Shown here in pieces: positions 21,622-32,977 of a stretch of 64,000 nt of DNA. Source of the stretch: Dryocosmus kuriphilus (Eukaryota; Arthropoda; Insecta; Hymenoptera; Cynipidae); contig CM076194.1 in assembly GCA_038277395.1 (NCBI GenBank), positions 110,561,765 through 110,625,764 of the forward strand, read 5' to 3'. Positions within the stretch are counted from its first letter, which is position 1, and each line of letters begins with the position of its first letter. The notes beneath the pieces are model-generated. The model was not told the origin of the DNA, searched no databases, and saw only the letters and a program-made list of their open reading frames with translations. A program made the position numbers and the translations under genes.

Positions 21622-22861
21622 ATTACATTCACATCAGAGAAGGTATTAGATTTATGTAAAATTTGACTTTCGCGGATTTCATGAAATCTCCACGTTTTGA
21701 GACCCCCTGTGTCAGAAAAAACGGTTTTTACGACCGTGTCTGTCTGTCTGTTGTCGTCGTTGTCGTTGGCGTCGTCGTTGTCGTTGTCGTCTGTGGTCGC
21801 GATAACTTTCGAAGGACTAATCGGATTGGAGTGCGCTTTGGTACACTTCTTTAAGGGGTAAAAAGAAAGGACGAGTTCGTTAACCAGCGGTTTTTCACCA
21901 ACGATTATGGTTTTATCCATCAAAAACGGTTTTCACAAAATCAAAAAATCCATTTTCCGGCTAAACTATGAGAGGTACAAAAAAAATGTAAGAAAATAAA
22001 ATTGTTCACCTCAAGAAATCTACAAATTTTATCTTACCCTTTTTTGATAAAATGAACGGTTTTTGTTTTAATCAAGAAAACGCTATTAAAATTAAAGAAC
22101 TCTGGTTTCCCGACAAAATATTCAAGATACAAAAAAATGGTAAAGAACAAAGTTGTTCGGTTTAGAAAGATCTACAAATTTTGTTTCACAGATTTTTTGA
22201 TAAAATGCACGGTTTTTGATTTAATTGATAAAACGTTATTAAAAATCAAAAATTTCAAATTTTCCGCCAAACTATGCAAGATACGGAAAAATAATAATAA
22301 ACAAAGTTGTTTACCTCGAAAGGAGGTACAAATTTGTTCTCTGTCATTTTTTTGAGCAGACGCGTAGTTTTTGAGTAATTCGTGAAATATGTTATGAAAT
22401 ATAAAGAAAACCACTTTTCAGCAAAACTATGCAACATATGAGAAAATATTAACAAGCAGAATTGTTTACCTTGGAAAGAGCTACAAAATTTATTTATAAG
22501 ACTCATCGTTTTACTTTTAAGAATCGAAATCCTGTATTGTGAAAATTTAGAAAATCACTAAAAAACTTTACCAATCTACAATGTGTTTTAAAAAGATGTA
22601 ATTATCGAGCGCGAAGCGCGAGTGTCGTGATGAGAATGTATTCCTTAAGGGCGATAGAGCCTTAAGTAAAACAATTTCTTTTGTAATATTTAATTTAAAG
22701 GTTTATACGATCCATAAACACCGAGCGAGCAGCGCGAGGTGAATAATCTATCGAGCGCGAAGCGCGAGTGCCAACAGACGCGCGCCCTAGGCGCGCTCAT
22801 ACTTCGCGCGAAGCGCGGTGCGCGCAGCGCGCGATGAGAATGTGCCCGCGAAGCGGGCAGA
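21622..22861 (+). mobile_element. Helentron-like repeat, full copy with known empty site
   Basis: The 5' end is TTACATTCACATC (family form ACATTCTCATC). It continues with the conserved start block, the (GTC/GTT)n tract at 21742-21795, the TCGAAGGACTAATCGGATTGG block, several 120-130 bp diverged units, GC palindromes (TCGAGCGCGAAGCGCGA) and finally GATGAGAATGT directly followed by the hairpin GCCCGCGAAGCGGGC and AGA before a T run. The left palindrome arm (about 11790-11810) lacks it, giving the pre-insertion sequence. The inverted repeat lying inside a terminal 3' hairpin, with no target duplication, matches non-autonomous Helentrons (HINE/DINE-1 type). No coding capacity. Confidence 0.7.
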
Positions 22862-24453
22862 TTTTTTTTTTTTTTTAAGTTGCCCTCTTAAAATTCAAGA
22901 TTCAAGAACTACTAATTTATCATTTTTTTACATTTCTAGTCTTCAATTTACAATGTTACGCCTCGACTATTTCTATAAATTTTTTAATTTTGTGTATAGA
23001 AACCATTTTGGGAAATACTGTCGATTCGTCCAGTGCCTTCATCGGCCCAATATAATCTCTCTTTTTCAAAATCGTAAGCGAGAGATATCCTGGGTTCAAT
23101 TAATTTATCCTTTATGACGAAAGCTTCCGATTTGGACAATCCGGCCATATCTATTTTTGTAATATGGTATTCTTTATTCTTCAGTTGAAACACAATATAC
23201 ATTATTCTGAAATTTTAAAAATTTGTAAATAATCTGAAATGTTTTTTAAAAAAATAAGGAAAAATGGAATTTAATAAATTCTGAAAAATAAGTTCTGAAA
23301 TGGAATATCTAATTTCATTCCCGTCCTCATACTGTAGACTTCGATAGAATTAAATTCTGTGTTGGACCAATACAGATTGTTTCCAACATAGTCGAAATCC
23401 ATTCCTCCCATGTACATACTGATTTTGGATAGAAAGGATGTGCTTCACATCTCCAGTGTGAGGATTGAAACTAAACAAAGAACCCGTTAGCTGATCGGCT
23501 CCAAAGACAATGTCTGAAATACAAAACAAATATTTTAATTGCATTTTGAACTACATTTCCCGGCTTTACCCCAGTTTTCAAACAAATTTGGGTTTAAAAT
23601 TTGTTAAATTTATGGAAGTGAATTAACGTTATTAATTGAAATGTATTTAACTTTGAAGGCCTTGATTTCCAAATTATACAGTTTTGAGAAAAATTAAATT
23701 TAAAACCAAACAATTTGGTATATTTTAAATTAAAAGTATTGAATTTTAAATTCTTTCAAAAGTGAAAGTGCATGACTATTTGGCTGCTTGAAATAACACA
23801 ATTTTACGTTTTCAAACTATAAACGTTCCAAATTAAATAATTAAAAGTTTCAAGATCAAAGAATTAAACTTTTTACATTCAAGTCTTGAAAATTACACTA
23901 TTGTTTCCATAATAAAGTACCAGAAACAAAATATTTACTTACATAAACTGCAATCCGTCCAACGATATCACTCAATGTTTACATTCAAAATGTGTCAAAT
24001 GTTCAACACGTAACCTCACAAGACGATAAAATGCACTTCACATCACAAATATAATCGAGATAGACTTCCATTTTTTAACTAAACTACATTTTCATATTTT
24101 CGCACAATTTTAAAGGTTTTTATTATCATGTCATTCTTATTTTGTACTGGTTTAACAATAAATTAAAGTACATACGAAGTTATCAATTTGGAAACACCTC
24201 AGTTGATGACGGACTCTGATGGTTATCGGTGGTTATCCTATGACGACGCCCATGTATCAAGTCTTCATCAAACCGACCAATGAAATGCGACATCAGCGCG
24301 CGCAATTTAAAAAATACCCCTGTAAAATGTCTTTTTCCATTATTTGGGGGCATGGCGGGTTGCATTTATGATTTTTTCCATATATGGTCTTATGCACTAT
24401 ATACCCTATAGGACATATGAATTTGATCTTACTGTATATATATATATATATAT
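22862..24453 (-). repeat. Right arm of the 14-kb palindrome, outer part
   Basis: Inverted match to 10219-11790. It includes the LDL-receptor-type exons and ends in (TA)n at 24435-24453, where an LTR-like element begins. The opposite arm also meets an LTR-like element in (TA)n at the homologous position. Confidence 0.85.
22984..23519 (-). pseudogene. LDL-receptor-type exons, right arm
   Basis: Two blocks on the minus strand. The one at 23202-22984 encodes IDMAGLSKSEAFVI and FEKERLYWADEGTGRIDS. The other, ending near 23340 after starting at about 23519, encodes ADQLTGSLFSFNPHTGDV and then, in a shifted frame, MDFDYVGNNLYWSN. The frameshift is the same as in the left arm, so the fragment was already broken before it was duplicated. 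YWTD-like signatures support the receptor family. The exact gene is not determined. Confidence 0.68.
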
Positions 24454-26330
24454 TGTGACATGTCAACTCTATTTTCGACCCCTATAAATTAATATAAAAA
24501 CTACCCTATTTTTTTGTGTGCCTTAGTGTAGCCTGAGGGTAGGCAAACTGAAGTGCGCGCTCGGGTACAGTGAAAAAGTGCAACGGACACACAGGGGATG
24601 GCTGTTACGCAAGGCAAAGCCATCCCACCCACGCAATAGGGAGGAAAAGTGGGGCGCGAGAAGGCATCGCGATGCCATAAAAGGAGGAAAGTCAGTGAAA
24701 AAAGGAGATTTTTGTGAGGAGTCTCAGGATCGAAAGGTTCTTCTCTCTTCCAAGTCTCGCCCAGGAGAAGCTGGATTTATGCAGTCCTTCTGCTGGAACA
24801 GACTTGGGAAATAACATTTAAATTTCGCGGTGATCCTGAACTCCAGCGACTTAGACTCATTTTGTGCGATCTTTGGACTTAGAATATTTTACGCGATCTT
24901 CAGACTTATAATATTTTGTGCGATCTACGGACTTATAGTATTTTACGCGATCTTCGGACTTATAACATTGTGTTTGATCTACGACATAGAATAATTTGAG
25001 CGTCTTCGACTTAGGGAGTTTGATATGTGTTTTGAAGTGGGAAAGTGTAGTGTAGTATCCTACCTAGGAAAGTGTATGCAATTTGCATTCTAAAATTTTG
25101 TGTATTACCGATGTAATTAATTTTGTGTTCGTAATTTAGGAGACTGAGGTTTAGGTTTGGAAGAGTAATAATTAAAGGGATTTTGAGCAATAAATTTAAA
25201 AGAGACTTAACAGAGAAATACTGAGAAAATTGTTAGAATAGGTCACTTGATGAAACGAGGGTCAGTGCGAAGGCCAACCTTTAAATCTGTGGGGAAAAGA
25301 GTCAAGTTATAAATTTGGTTGGGTGTCATTTAATGTCGATCTTAAAAGCTCACCTATAATAATCAGGTATAAAGCAGGATTAATCCTTCACTTTCCACCT
25401 TATTGCTATAGCGAGCACGGACGACATTCTTTCTTGTATTTAATCTTGAAGAATAATAAAAGATTTCCAATAATCCGTGTTGACGAACGCGTATGAAGCA
25501 GGATTCATCCTTTACTTCCCACGTTTGTTCTCAATTCAAGTGCGGAATCTTAAAACATTTTTTTTTTATCTTTCAACAAATCAGATTTATTTTCTCTCAT
25601 TTTTATTTAGAGTTCGACTTTCAAAAACGATCCTTTCCATTTACGTATAAAGTAGAATTTATTCTCAACTTTCCACGATAAATGAAAGGACATTACAGAG
25701 CCTGAGCAGTAGTGTTAAAAGGGAGAAAAGGGGATCGTGGGCATCGTAGACTCAGTAGTTACAAAAGGGCGGTCAGTTCGTACCTCGTCTCAGCATAGGC
25801 AAAGTAAAAGATTTATACCTCTGCCATTATTAAGAGAGAATATTAGTTGACGGGTAAAAGAGATGTTGTAAGAATTATCAGGAGAGAAAATCTTCCAAAG
25901 CTAATCGCCAGTGCCGAGAGATTTTAAAGTAAATGAATGAAGGAGAGATTAGTTATAGATGAAGTACATGATCGTCGACAAATTGATAGATTAAGGATAA
26001 AGCTGATCAGCAAATAGAAGCAGAGATAGCTGACATGCGAGTCACCAGACTTAATACTTAATTTCAAACATTTGTGTGAAATTGTAAGAGTAAGTTGTGC
26101 GAAGACGAAGCTTATAAACTGTTTATCGATCATTGTAAAATCAGAATTTAAATCATTTCTTAATTTTGAATAAATAGATCTTATTGTATTAGAAACTGGG
26201 ATTCTCCTTTCTAGCATCGTAAGAACCTTCCTTAATTTAAGATAGTATTATGAATAAAAATTAACAATTAAACAAATAATGATTACAAACATAAGAACAT
26301 TTAAAAGACATTAAAGATTAAATGTTAAAA
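24454..26330 (+). mobile_element. LTR-like sequence in (TA)n, 3' end unclear
   Basis: Begins TGTGACATG immediately after (TA)n and is followed again by (TA)n at 26330-26352. An ACA 3' terminus is not visible, so it is either truncated or not an LTR. It has no recognisable ORF. It includes a 27-bp minisatellite at 24861-24995 and two imperfect copies of a GAAGCAGGATTCATCC-like motif with AATAAA-type signals near 25450. Confidence 0.35.
24861..24995 (+). repeat. 27-bp minisatellite, about 5 units
   Basis: Units of the form TTTTACGCGATCTTCGGACTT plus ATAATA are repeated five times with small differences. They lie inside the LTR-like sequence. Confidence 0.75.
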
Positions 26331-26367
26331 AATATATATATATATATATATACTTTTATAGTTTTTA

Positions 26368-26396
<29 letters not shown>

Positions 26397-26398
<2 letters not shown>

Positions 26399-26792
26399 TG
26401 GCGGAACGCCCGAACGCAGTGGTTACGCTACAGCGTAACCGTAAAGTAATCTCGCGATTTATAAAATTAAAGAAGCAAAATAAATGTTTGAATTGTTGAT
26501 ATTTGAATTCTACGTTAAATTTTACGTTAGAAAATGACCCTTCCAATGAAGAAAGTTTATTTTTCGGCGTTAGAAGCTAAACAACATTTTGCAAAATGTT
26601 TTTTAGCTTCTAAAGCCGTGAAATAAACTTTTTGCATTTAGAGGGTGATTTTCTAACGTAAAATTTAACGTAGAATTCAAATAACAACAATTCAAACATT
26701 TATTTTGCTTCTTTAATTTCATAAATTGCGAGATTACTTTACGGTTACGCTGTAGCGTAACCACTGCGTTCGGGCGTTCCGCCAGGGCCCTG
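26397..26792. mobile_element. hAT-like hairpin MITE
   Basis: The whole 396 bp folds on itself: CTGGCGGAACGCCCGAACGC at the left pairs with the right end, and the centre TTTTGCAAAA closes the hairpin near 26596. The right end reads GCCAGGGCCCTG, so the element terminus is CAGGG, typical of hAT elements. The left CAGGG has been lost in a 30-base C run (26369-26398), and an 8-bp target duplication cannot be checked. An internal palindrome GGTTACGCTACAGCGTAACC occurs in each arm. Confidence 0.7.
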
Positions 26793-27568
26793 ACCATATT
26801 ATAACCTAAATTCTTTAACAACTATAAAATTTTGCAATTAAGACTTTAAATAGACTTGATATGGTGTACTGGCGTCAAAGGCGTTCCTTTTGTAGATTTT
26901 GAAGAATAAAATTCTTCAAATTTTTGGTATATTTGCATTTATACTTACTTTTTATGCTTTAGAGGCTTACTGAGACTAATTTAATGCCTTTTACTAAAAA
27001 ATAAATATATTATGTAAAGATTTAGAGTAAAAAGGAATCAACTTGTTTACATCACAAATTTTCTGATAATTGTTTTCTTTATCATATTTTAAAGTCTTTC
27101 CGCAAATTACAAATATTATTAATACGTATAATTATAAAAAAATCAGACCTTCATCCATGTTAACAAAATTGCTATTTTCAGCACTCGGAAATTTTAACGA
27201 TTCACATGTGTTCACAATTGTTAAATAAATCGTTCAACTATTGGGGCCTTCAAAATTTGAAATAGTTAAGCTTTGAAATCCTCATATTAAACAATTTTGA
27301 ACGCCACAATTTTAAATTGTTTCATTTTCAACACTTTATTTGAAATTATCTATTCTAAATGAGCAGTCAAATATTGTTCAATTCTGAAAGTTTAATTTTT
27401 TTAATTCTTCAAATATAAATTGTTCAATTACTATTAAGTTTTGAAACAGTTTTTATTTGCAATAGTACAATTTTTAACAATTGAAATTCTTAACGTTTCA
27501 AAGTGAAAATCGTTTAATTTTGAACAGGTTTAGAATTAAAATTTTTAAATTGAAAATAAACGATTCAA
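26793..27568. other. No recognisable gene
   Basis: A+T-rich sequence with many short self-similar TTGAAA/TTCAAA words but no ORF, RNA gene or defined repeat that I can support. Confidence 0.5.
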
Positions 27569-27868
27569 ACCCGTTTTTGATGGATAAAACCATTACCGTT
27601 AATCAAAAGTGACAGGTTAACGAACTCATCTTTTCTTTTTGGACCCTGAGGAGTGAGTGTGCCAAAGCGCAATCTAATCTGATGATTCTTTCAAAAGTTT
27701 TCGCAGTAACAGACGCCGACGACAACAACAACGAAAACAACAAAAAGACAGAAACCGTCATAAAAGCAGTTTTTTCTCACTCAGGGGGTCTCAAAACGTG
27801 GAAATTTGATGAAAACTGCGAGGGTCAAATTTTACATAAATCTAATGTCTTCTTTGATGAGAATGTAA
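27569..27868 (-). mobile_element. Helentron-like repeat fragment at the outer edge of the IFIT-like duplication
   Basis: The 5' end GATGAGAATGT (27856-27866, minus orientation), the start block, a (GAC/AAC)n tract near 27715-27750 and the GATGGATAAAACCAT block are present. It is truncated at 27569. The same segment lies inverted at 48131-48430, so the duplication arm ends inside this element. Confidence 0.65.
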
Positions 27869-28650
27869 AAAAGGATTTCAAAAAATTAAATAAATATTCA
27901 TACTTACCATCAACTAACAAATAAGCATTTAAAAAGAAGTACAAATGCACATGTAATAAATAAATATAAATATATATTCTTCCGCAAGTAATGTTGCGGT
28001 TAATCGTGGTCTAAAGTTGAAAATTTCGGCCTGGGAGGGGTCACCCAGCCCCCCCCCCCCCCCCCCGGGTCAGCCCTTGACTCGGGCTTCTGCTTCTTTA
28101 GACACAGACGCACTTCCTGTTCCAAGCTCACATGATATTTAGTTCCAGTTAGACTATTTTTAAAGCAGAACGTTTAAGTTTTAATTCTAGCCTTTTTAGA
28201 TGTCTATAACACGTCAGGTTGCTCTCTGAAGATTTTTCAAAAGTGGTCAAAAACGTTATCTTGGGGGTTTAAACCTTATTTTACTCAAAAACTTAACGAG
28301 ATAGACAAATTTTGACCCCGGATTCGTGTTCAGCGCAAAAAACCTTTCGGAAACTCCATGTCGCTTTCCATTCGCAAAAACCATGCATACTAATGTTAAT
28401 AATTAATATATTTTCTAGTTAAATAAATAACATAAAACTGTTTCATTTTTCAGAGGATATAACTCATCAGAAGGTTCTTGAACTTGAGTGCCCTTTTACG
28501 TGGGAGGTGAACGAGCATAAAGAGCCAACTAAAAGAAGCGGAGAAAGTAATCCCTGAATTAAATAGGTAAAGAAAGCTATGATTATAGTTTAAATTATTA
28601 GATTACATTATTATTCTATTTTTAGTATTTTTACAAATATAAATATAATT

Positions 28651-30485
28651 GAGGGCTCGGATGCAATAACGTCCTATAACTTTATTTCTCCTGACAGCGT
28701 TGGCCCCTGGGCAATTTTTAAAAAAGTTTGAAACTAAAATTTTTAAGCTACATATTTCTATACAAAACTTAATTGCGCATCTTTTTTTCCTTATAAAAAA
28801 AGTTATAACTTTTATCACTGTCGAAATAAAGATAAAAAGCGCGTTTTTTTTTTTAAATTAAAATTTTCCGTCTTTTTTCATTTCAACTCGCTATATATTA
28901 ACGAGTTTTCAATATTTTCTTATAAAAATTTCAGAAAGTATGCCCTATGGAATTCTACGAATGTTAGCCTAATGAATAAACAATTATTTTTGTTTAAAAA
29001 AATTGTTTCAATTTTTATTTGCAACATTGCACAAAACACGCATTCATATCTTCAAGCGCTTCGGGAGTCGAGCGAATTTTGAGCAATAGAAAACTTCCAA
29101 CGGGAAAGTTTTTCACAAGAGTATAAATAAGTTTTTTGGAAAGTTTTATTTCAATTGAATTTATTGTTAAAAAGTTGTGAACGATTTACTTCGCTCACGC
29201 AGGCGGTTTCTTCACGCGAATCGACACATGGTTTTAGGTGCAAATTCAGGTTGGAACTCTATAGAGATTAAGGAAGGAAAAATAATCTGTATGATTTGTG
29301 AGATGATAACTTTAATACTAATAATAATAATAACAATATTTTATAATAATTAATACATATAATAACTTAATAATAACGTGATATTATAATTCTTATTTTA
29401 AGACATTGATTTAAGAATACTTGGACAAACTCATATTTTATGCATAGTTTCTATACAGTCAACTAAAATAAGAAATATTAATTTTTTAAAATATGTTTTC
29501 GAATTTATTGAGGTATTAGTAGCAGTCTTTTTTCTTAAACGTGTACTGCATTGCCAAAGGAAGAACGGAAAGAACACCCTATATAAAATATTTTTCAGTT
29601 TTATGAGTGGTATTTTATGTGACCTTGATGTATGTAAAATATGTACATAAAATAAGAAAAAAGACTGCAAGGAATACCTCGAAAAATTGTAAAACATATT
29701 TTTAAAAATTAATATTTCTTATTTTAGTTGTTTGTATACAAACTTAAATTTTAATCTCCCATTATTATGAAATTATTATATGTATTAATTATTACAATAT
29801 ATTATTATTATTAGTATTAAAGTTATAATCTCACAAATCATACAGTTTATTTTTCCTTCCTTAATCTCTATAGAGTTCCAACCTGAATTTGCACCTAAAA
29901 CCATGCGTCGATTCGCGCGAAGAAACCGCCTGCGTGAGCGAAGTAATTCGTTCACAACTTTTTAACAATAAGTTCAATTGAAATAAAACTTTCCAGAAAA
30001 CTTATTTATACTCTTGTGAAAAACTTTCCCGCTGGAAGTTTTCTATAGCTCAAAATTCGCTCGACTCCCGAAGCGCTTGAAGATATGAATGCGTGTTTTG
30101 TGCAATGTTGCAAATAAAAATTGAAACAATTTTTTTAAACAAAAATAAATTATTTATTCATTAGGCTAACATTCGTAGAATTCCATAGGTCATACTTTCT
30201 GAAATTTTTATAAGAAAATATTGAAAACTCGTTAATATATAGCGAGTTGAAGTGAAAAAAGACGGAAAATTTTAATTTAAAAAAAAAAAACGCGCTTTTT
30301 GTCTTTATTTCGAAAGTGACAAATGTTACAACTTTTTTTATAAAAAAAAAAAAGATGCGGAATTAAGTTTTGAATAGAAATATGTAGCTTAAAAATTTTT
30401 ATTTCCAAAATTTTTTAAAAACTGCCCAGGGGCCAACGCTGCCAGGCGAAATAAAGTTATAGGACGTTATTGCATCCGAGCCCTC
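28651..30485. mobile_element. Hairpin element B, nearly full-length inverted repeat
   Basis: Ends GAGGGCTCGGATGCAATAAC and its complement, with arms of about 900 bp each meeting near 29568. It lies in an intron of the dead IFIT-like copy. AATT flanks it on both sides (28647-28650, 30486-30489), and the other gene copy has the uninterrupted site AATTGTGAATCCC (about 47300-47315, minus strand). So the target duplication is AATT. It carries no ORF with known domains. It is a non-autonomous DNA transposon of unknown superfamily. Confidence 0.8.
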
Positions 30486-30592
30486 AATTGTGAATTCCTC
30501 AATTTTAGATCCAAAGTAGAAGTTGCAAGGCACATTTTCGAGTCTACAAAACTTCACTTCCTGTTGCGAATTGACAACAATTTGAACGACGA

Positions 30593-32977
30593 GGACTAGG
30601 AGCCCGTGGGAAAGAAAGTCCTGTGATCTGAAACACCAGCAAATCCATTCAGAACGATAGTTTATCATGCCACAATAGGTTCCTGTACTATGCCGTACAT
30701 TTTCTCCCCTGCATTTATGCGCAATGGAAAATGGAATATTCAATTTTCCAGGTTGCAAAAAGGCGAAATTAAACTGTACGGCGTCCTTTACGTATAATAG
30801 AAGAATCACTATAAAAACGAAAAAATGTAATGCCGTATAAAAATAATGGTGAGGGAAGCCGTGGAAAATTTTTGATTTTCCACATTTTTTCTACCCGAAG
30901 AAGGTCATTTTTTACTGTACGGCATCCATTGTATATGATAGGACAACCAAAATAATTATCAAAGAACTTAACGCCGTACAAAAATCACGCTGCGGGAAAC
31001 CGTGGAAAATTTTTTATTTTCCAAAATTTTCCTACCCGAAAAAGGTCATCTAAAAATGTACGGCATTTGTTCCAGTGGATTCTGTGACACATAAATCTAG
31101 ATCTAAAAATAGTGCCGTACAAAAATTATAGTGCATATACATATAAATAAATAATTATCTAAATTGGGGGTTTCATTTAATTATTTTTTGTTAAAAGATC
31201 AAATGATACTATACGGCGATGTATTTTTTCATATCGTTATATTAAAAACTATAGTTATGCCATATTGCCGTCTATAACAAATGCGTCAAAATAAAAATAT
31301 TAACAAATAAGTAAAAATCAAATTTTCAACATTTATATCATTTTTAAATTTTCCATTAATCAATAACAGAAGTGAAAATTTGATATATTGTTGCTGCTAT
31401 ACATTCATTAAGGACGCCTAAAGAAAGTAAAACATATGCCATACAAAAAAAATGGTGCTGGAAATCCTGGGAAATTTTATATTTTCCAAATTTTTTGACC
31501 CGGAAAAGATGATTTGAAAATGCACGGCATCTATTGCAATCAATTATTTACCACATAAAAAAGACTACGAAAATAATGCTGTACAAAAATATTGGTGCGG
31601 AAGGCCGTGGGAAAGTTTTGTTTTCCGAAATTTACCTATAATGCGGGAAATGTCATCTGATTATCTAGTTTGCGGGTATATTTTTGGACAGCATCATTTT
31701 TGTAACGTAATTCATGTATTAAATAATCGGTTGCAACGTATGCCGTATATTTTCAGATAATATTTCTCGCGTGAAAAAATTGTATATTCATTGTAGGTAA
31801 ATTTCGGAAAACAAAGCTTTCCCACGGTCTCCCGCTCCAATATTTTTGTACGGCATCATTTTTATAACTTTTTTATGTGGTCAGTAATCGATTGCAATAG
31901 ACGCCGTACATTTTCAGATGACCTTTTCCGAGTGAAAAAATTTCCCACTACTTCCAGCCCCATTCTTTTGTACGACAATAGTTCTGCAATTCATTGTTAG
32001 TATAAAATAAAACATTAGAATGCAAGCCGTACATTTTCAAATGCGTTACGATGACTTTTCGAGGGTGGAAAAATCGTACATTCTATATGGGGTCGAAGTC
32101 GGAAAATCAAAGCTTCCTCACGGCCTCCCGCACTAATATTTTCGTAAGGCATTATTTTTCTAACCTTTTTTACATGGTAAATAATCGATTGCCGCAGATG
32201 CCGTTCATTTTTATGTAGATGAGATTGCCCGCGTGGAAAAATCGTATATTTATTGTAGATAAATTTCGGAAAAAAAGCTTTCCCACGGCTTACCGCATTA
32301 ATATTTTTGTACGGCATCATTTTTTCTATATTATTTTATGTGATAAGTAATCGATTGCAGCAGATACCGTACATTTTCAGATGACCTTTTCCCGGTGGTA
32401 AAATTTCGGAAAATCAAACAGTTTTCACGGCTTTCCGCACCATTATTTTTGTACGGCATTAGGTTCTTTTTGACAAGTATTTGAAGTATTTATATAGTAA
32501 CTTTATTTTAAGATGTATCAAATGACCTTTTTCGGGTAGGAAAATTTTGGAAAATAAAACATTTTCCACGGCTTCCCGCAGCGTGATTTTTGTACGGCGT
32601 TAATTTCTTTGATAATTATTTTGGTTGTCCTATCATATACAATGGATGCCGTACAGTAAACAATGACCTTCTTCGGGTAAGAAAAATGTGGAAAATCAAA
32701 AATTTTCCACGGCTTCCCTCACCATTATTTTTGTACGTCATTAAATTTTTTCGTTTTTATAGTGATTCTTCTATTATACTTAAAGGACGCCGTACAGTTT
32801 AATTTCGCCTTTTTGCAACCTGGAAAATTGAATATTCCATTTTCCATTGCGCATAAATGCAGGGGAGAAAATGTACGGCATAGTGCAGGAACCTATTGTG
32901 GCATGATAAACTATCGTTCTGAATGGATTTGCTGGTGTTTCAGATGACAGGACTTTTTTCCCACGGGCTCCTAGTCT
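30593..32977. mobile_element. Foldback element, family A, copy 2
   Basis: The same ends as copy 1: GACTAGGAGCCCGTGGG at left and CCCACGGGCTCCTAGTCT at right. It is built of the same GCCGTACAAAAAT units in mirror orientation around a centre near 31655. It lies in an exon of the dead IFIT-like copy. The right flank reads ATTAGACAAT as in the intact gene copy, while the left flank has lost about 16 bp including one target duplication. It lacks the central 1.95 kb seen in copy 1. Confidence 0.82.

Noticed and set aside
10219..24453. Palindrome as a pure assembly artefact
   Set aside because: The arms differ by substitutions and indels, and two elements are present in only one arm, with clean junctions and empty sites in the other.
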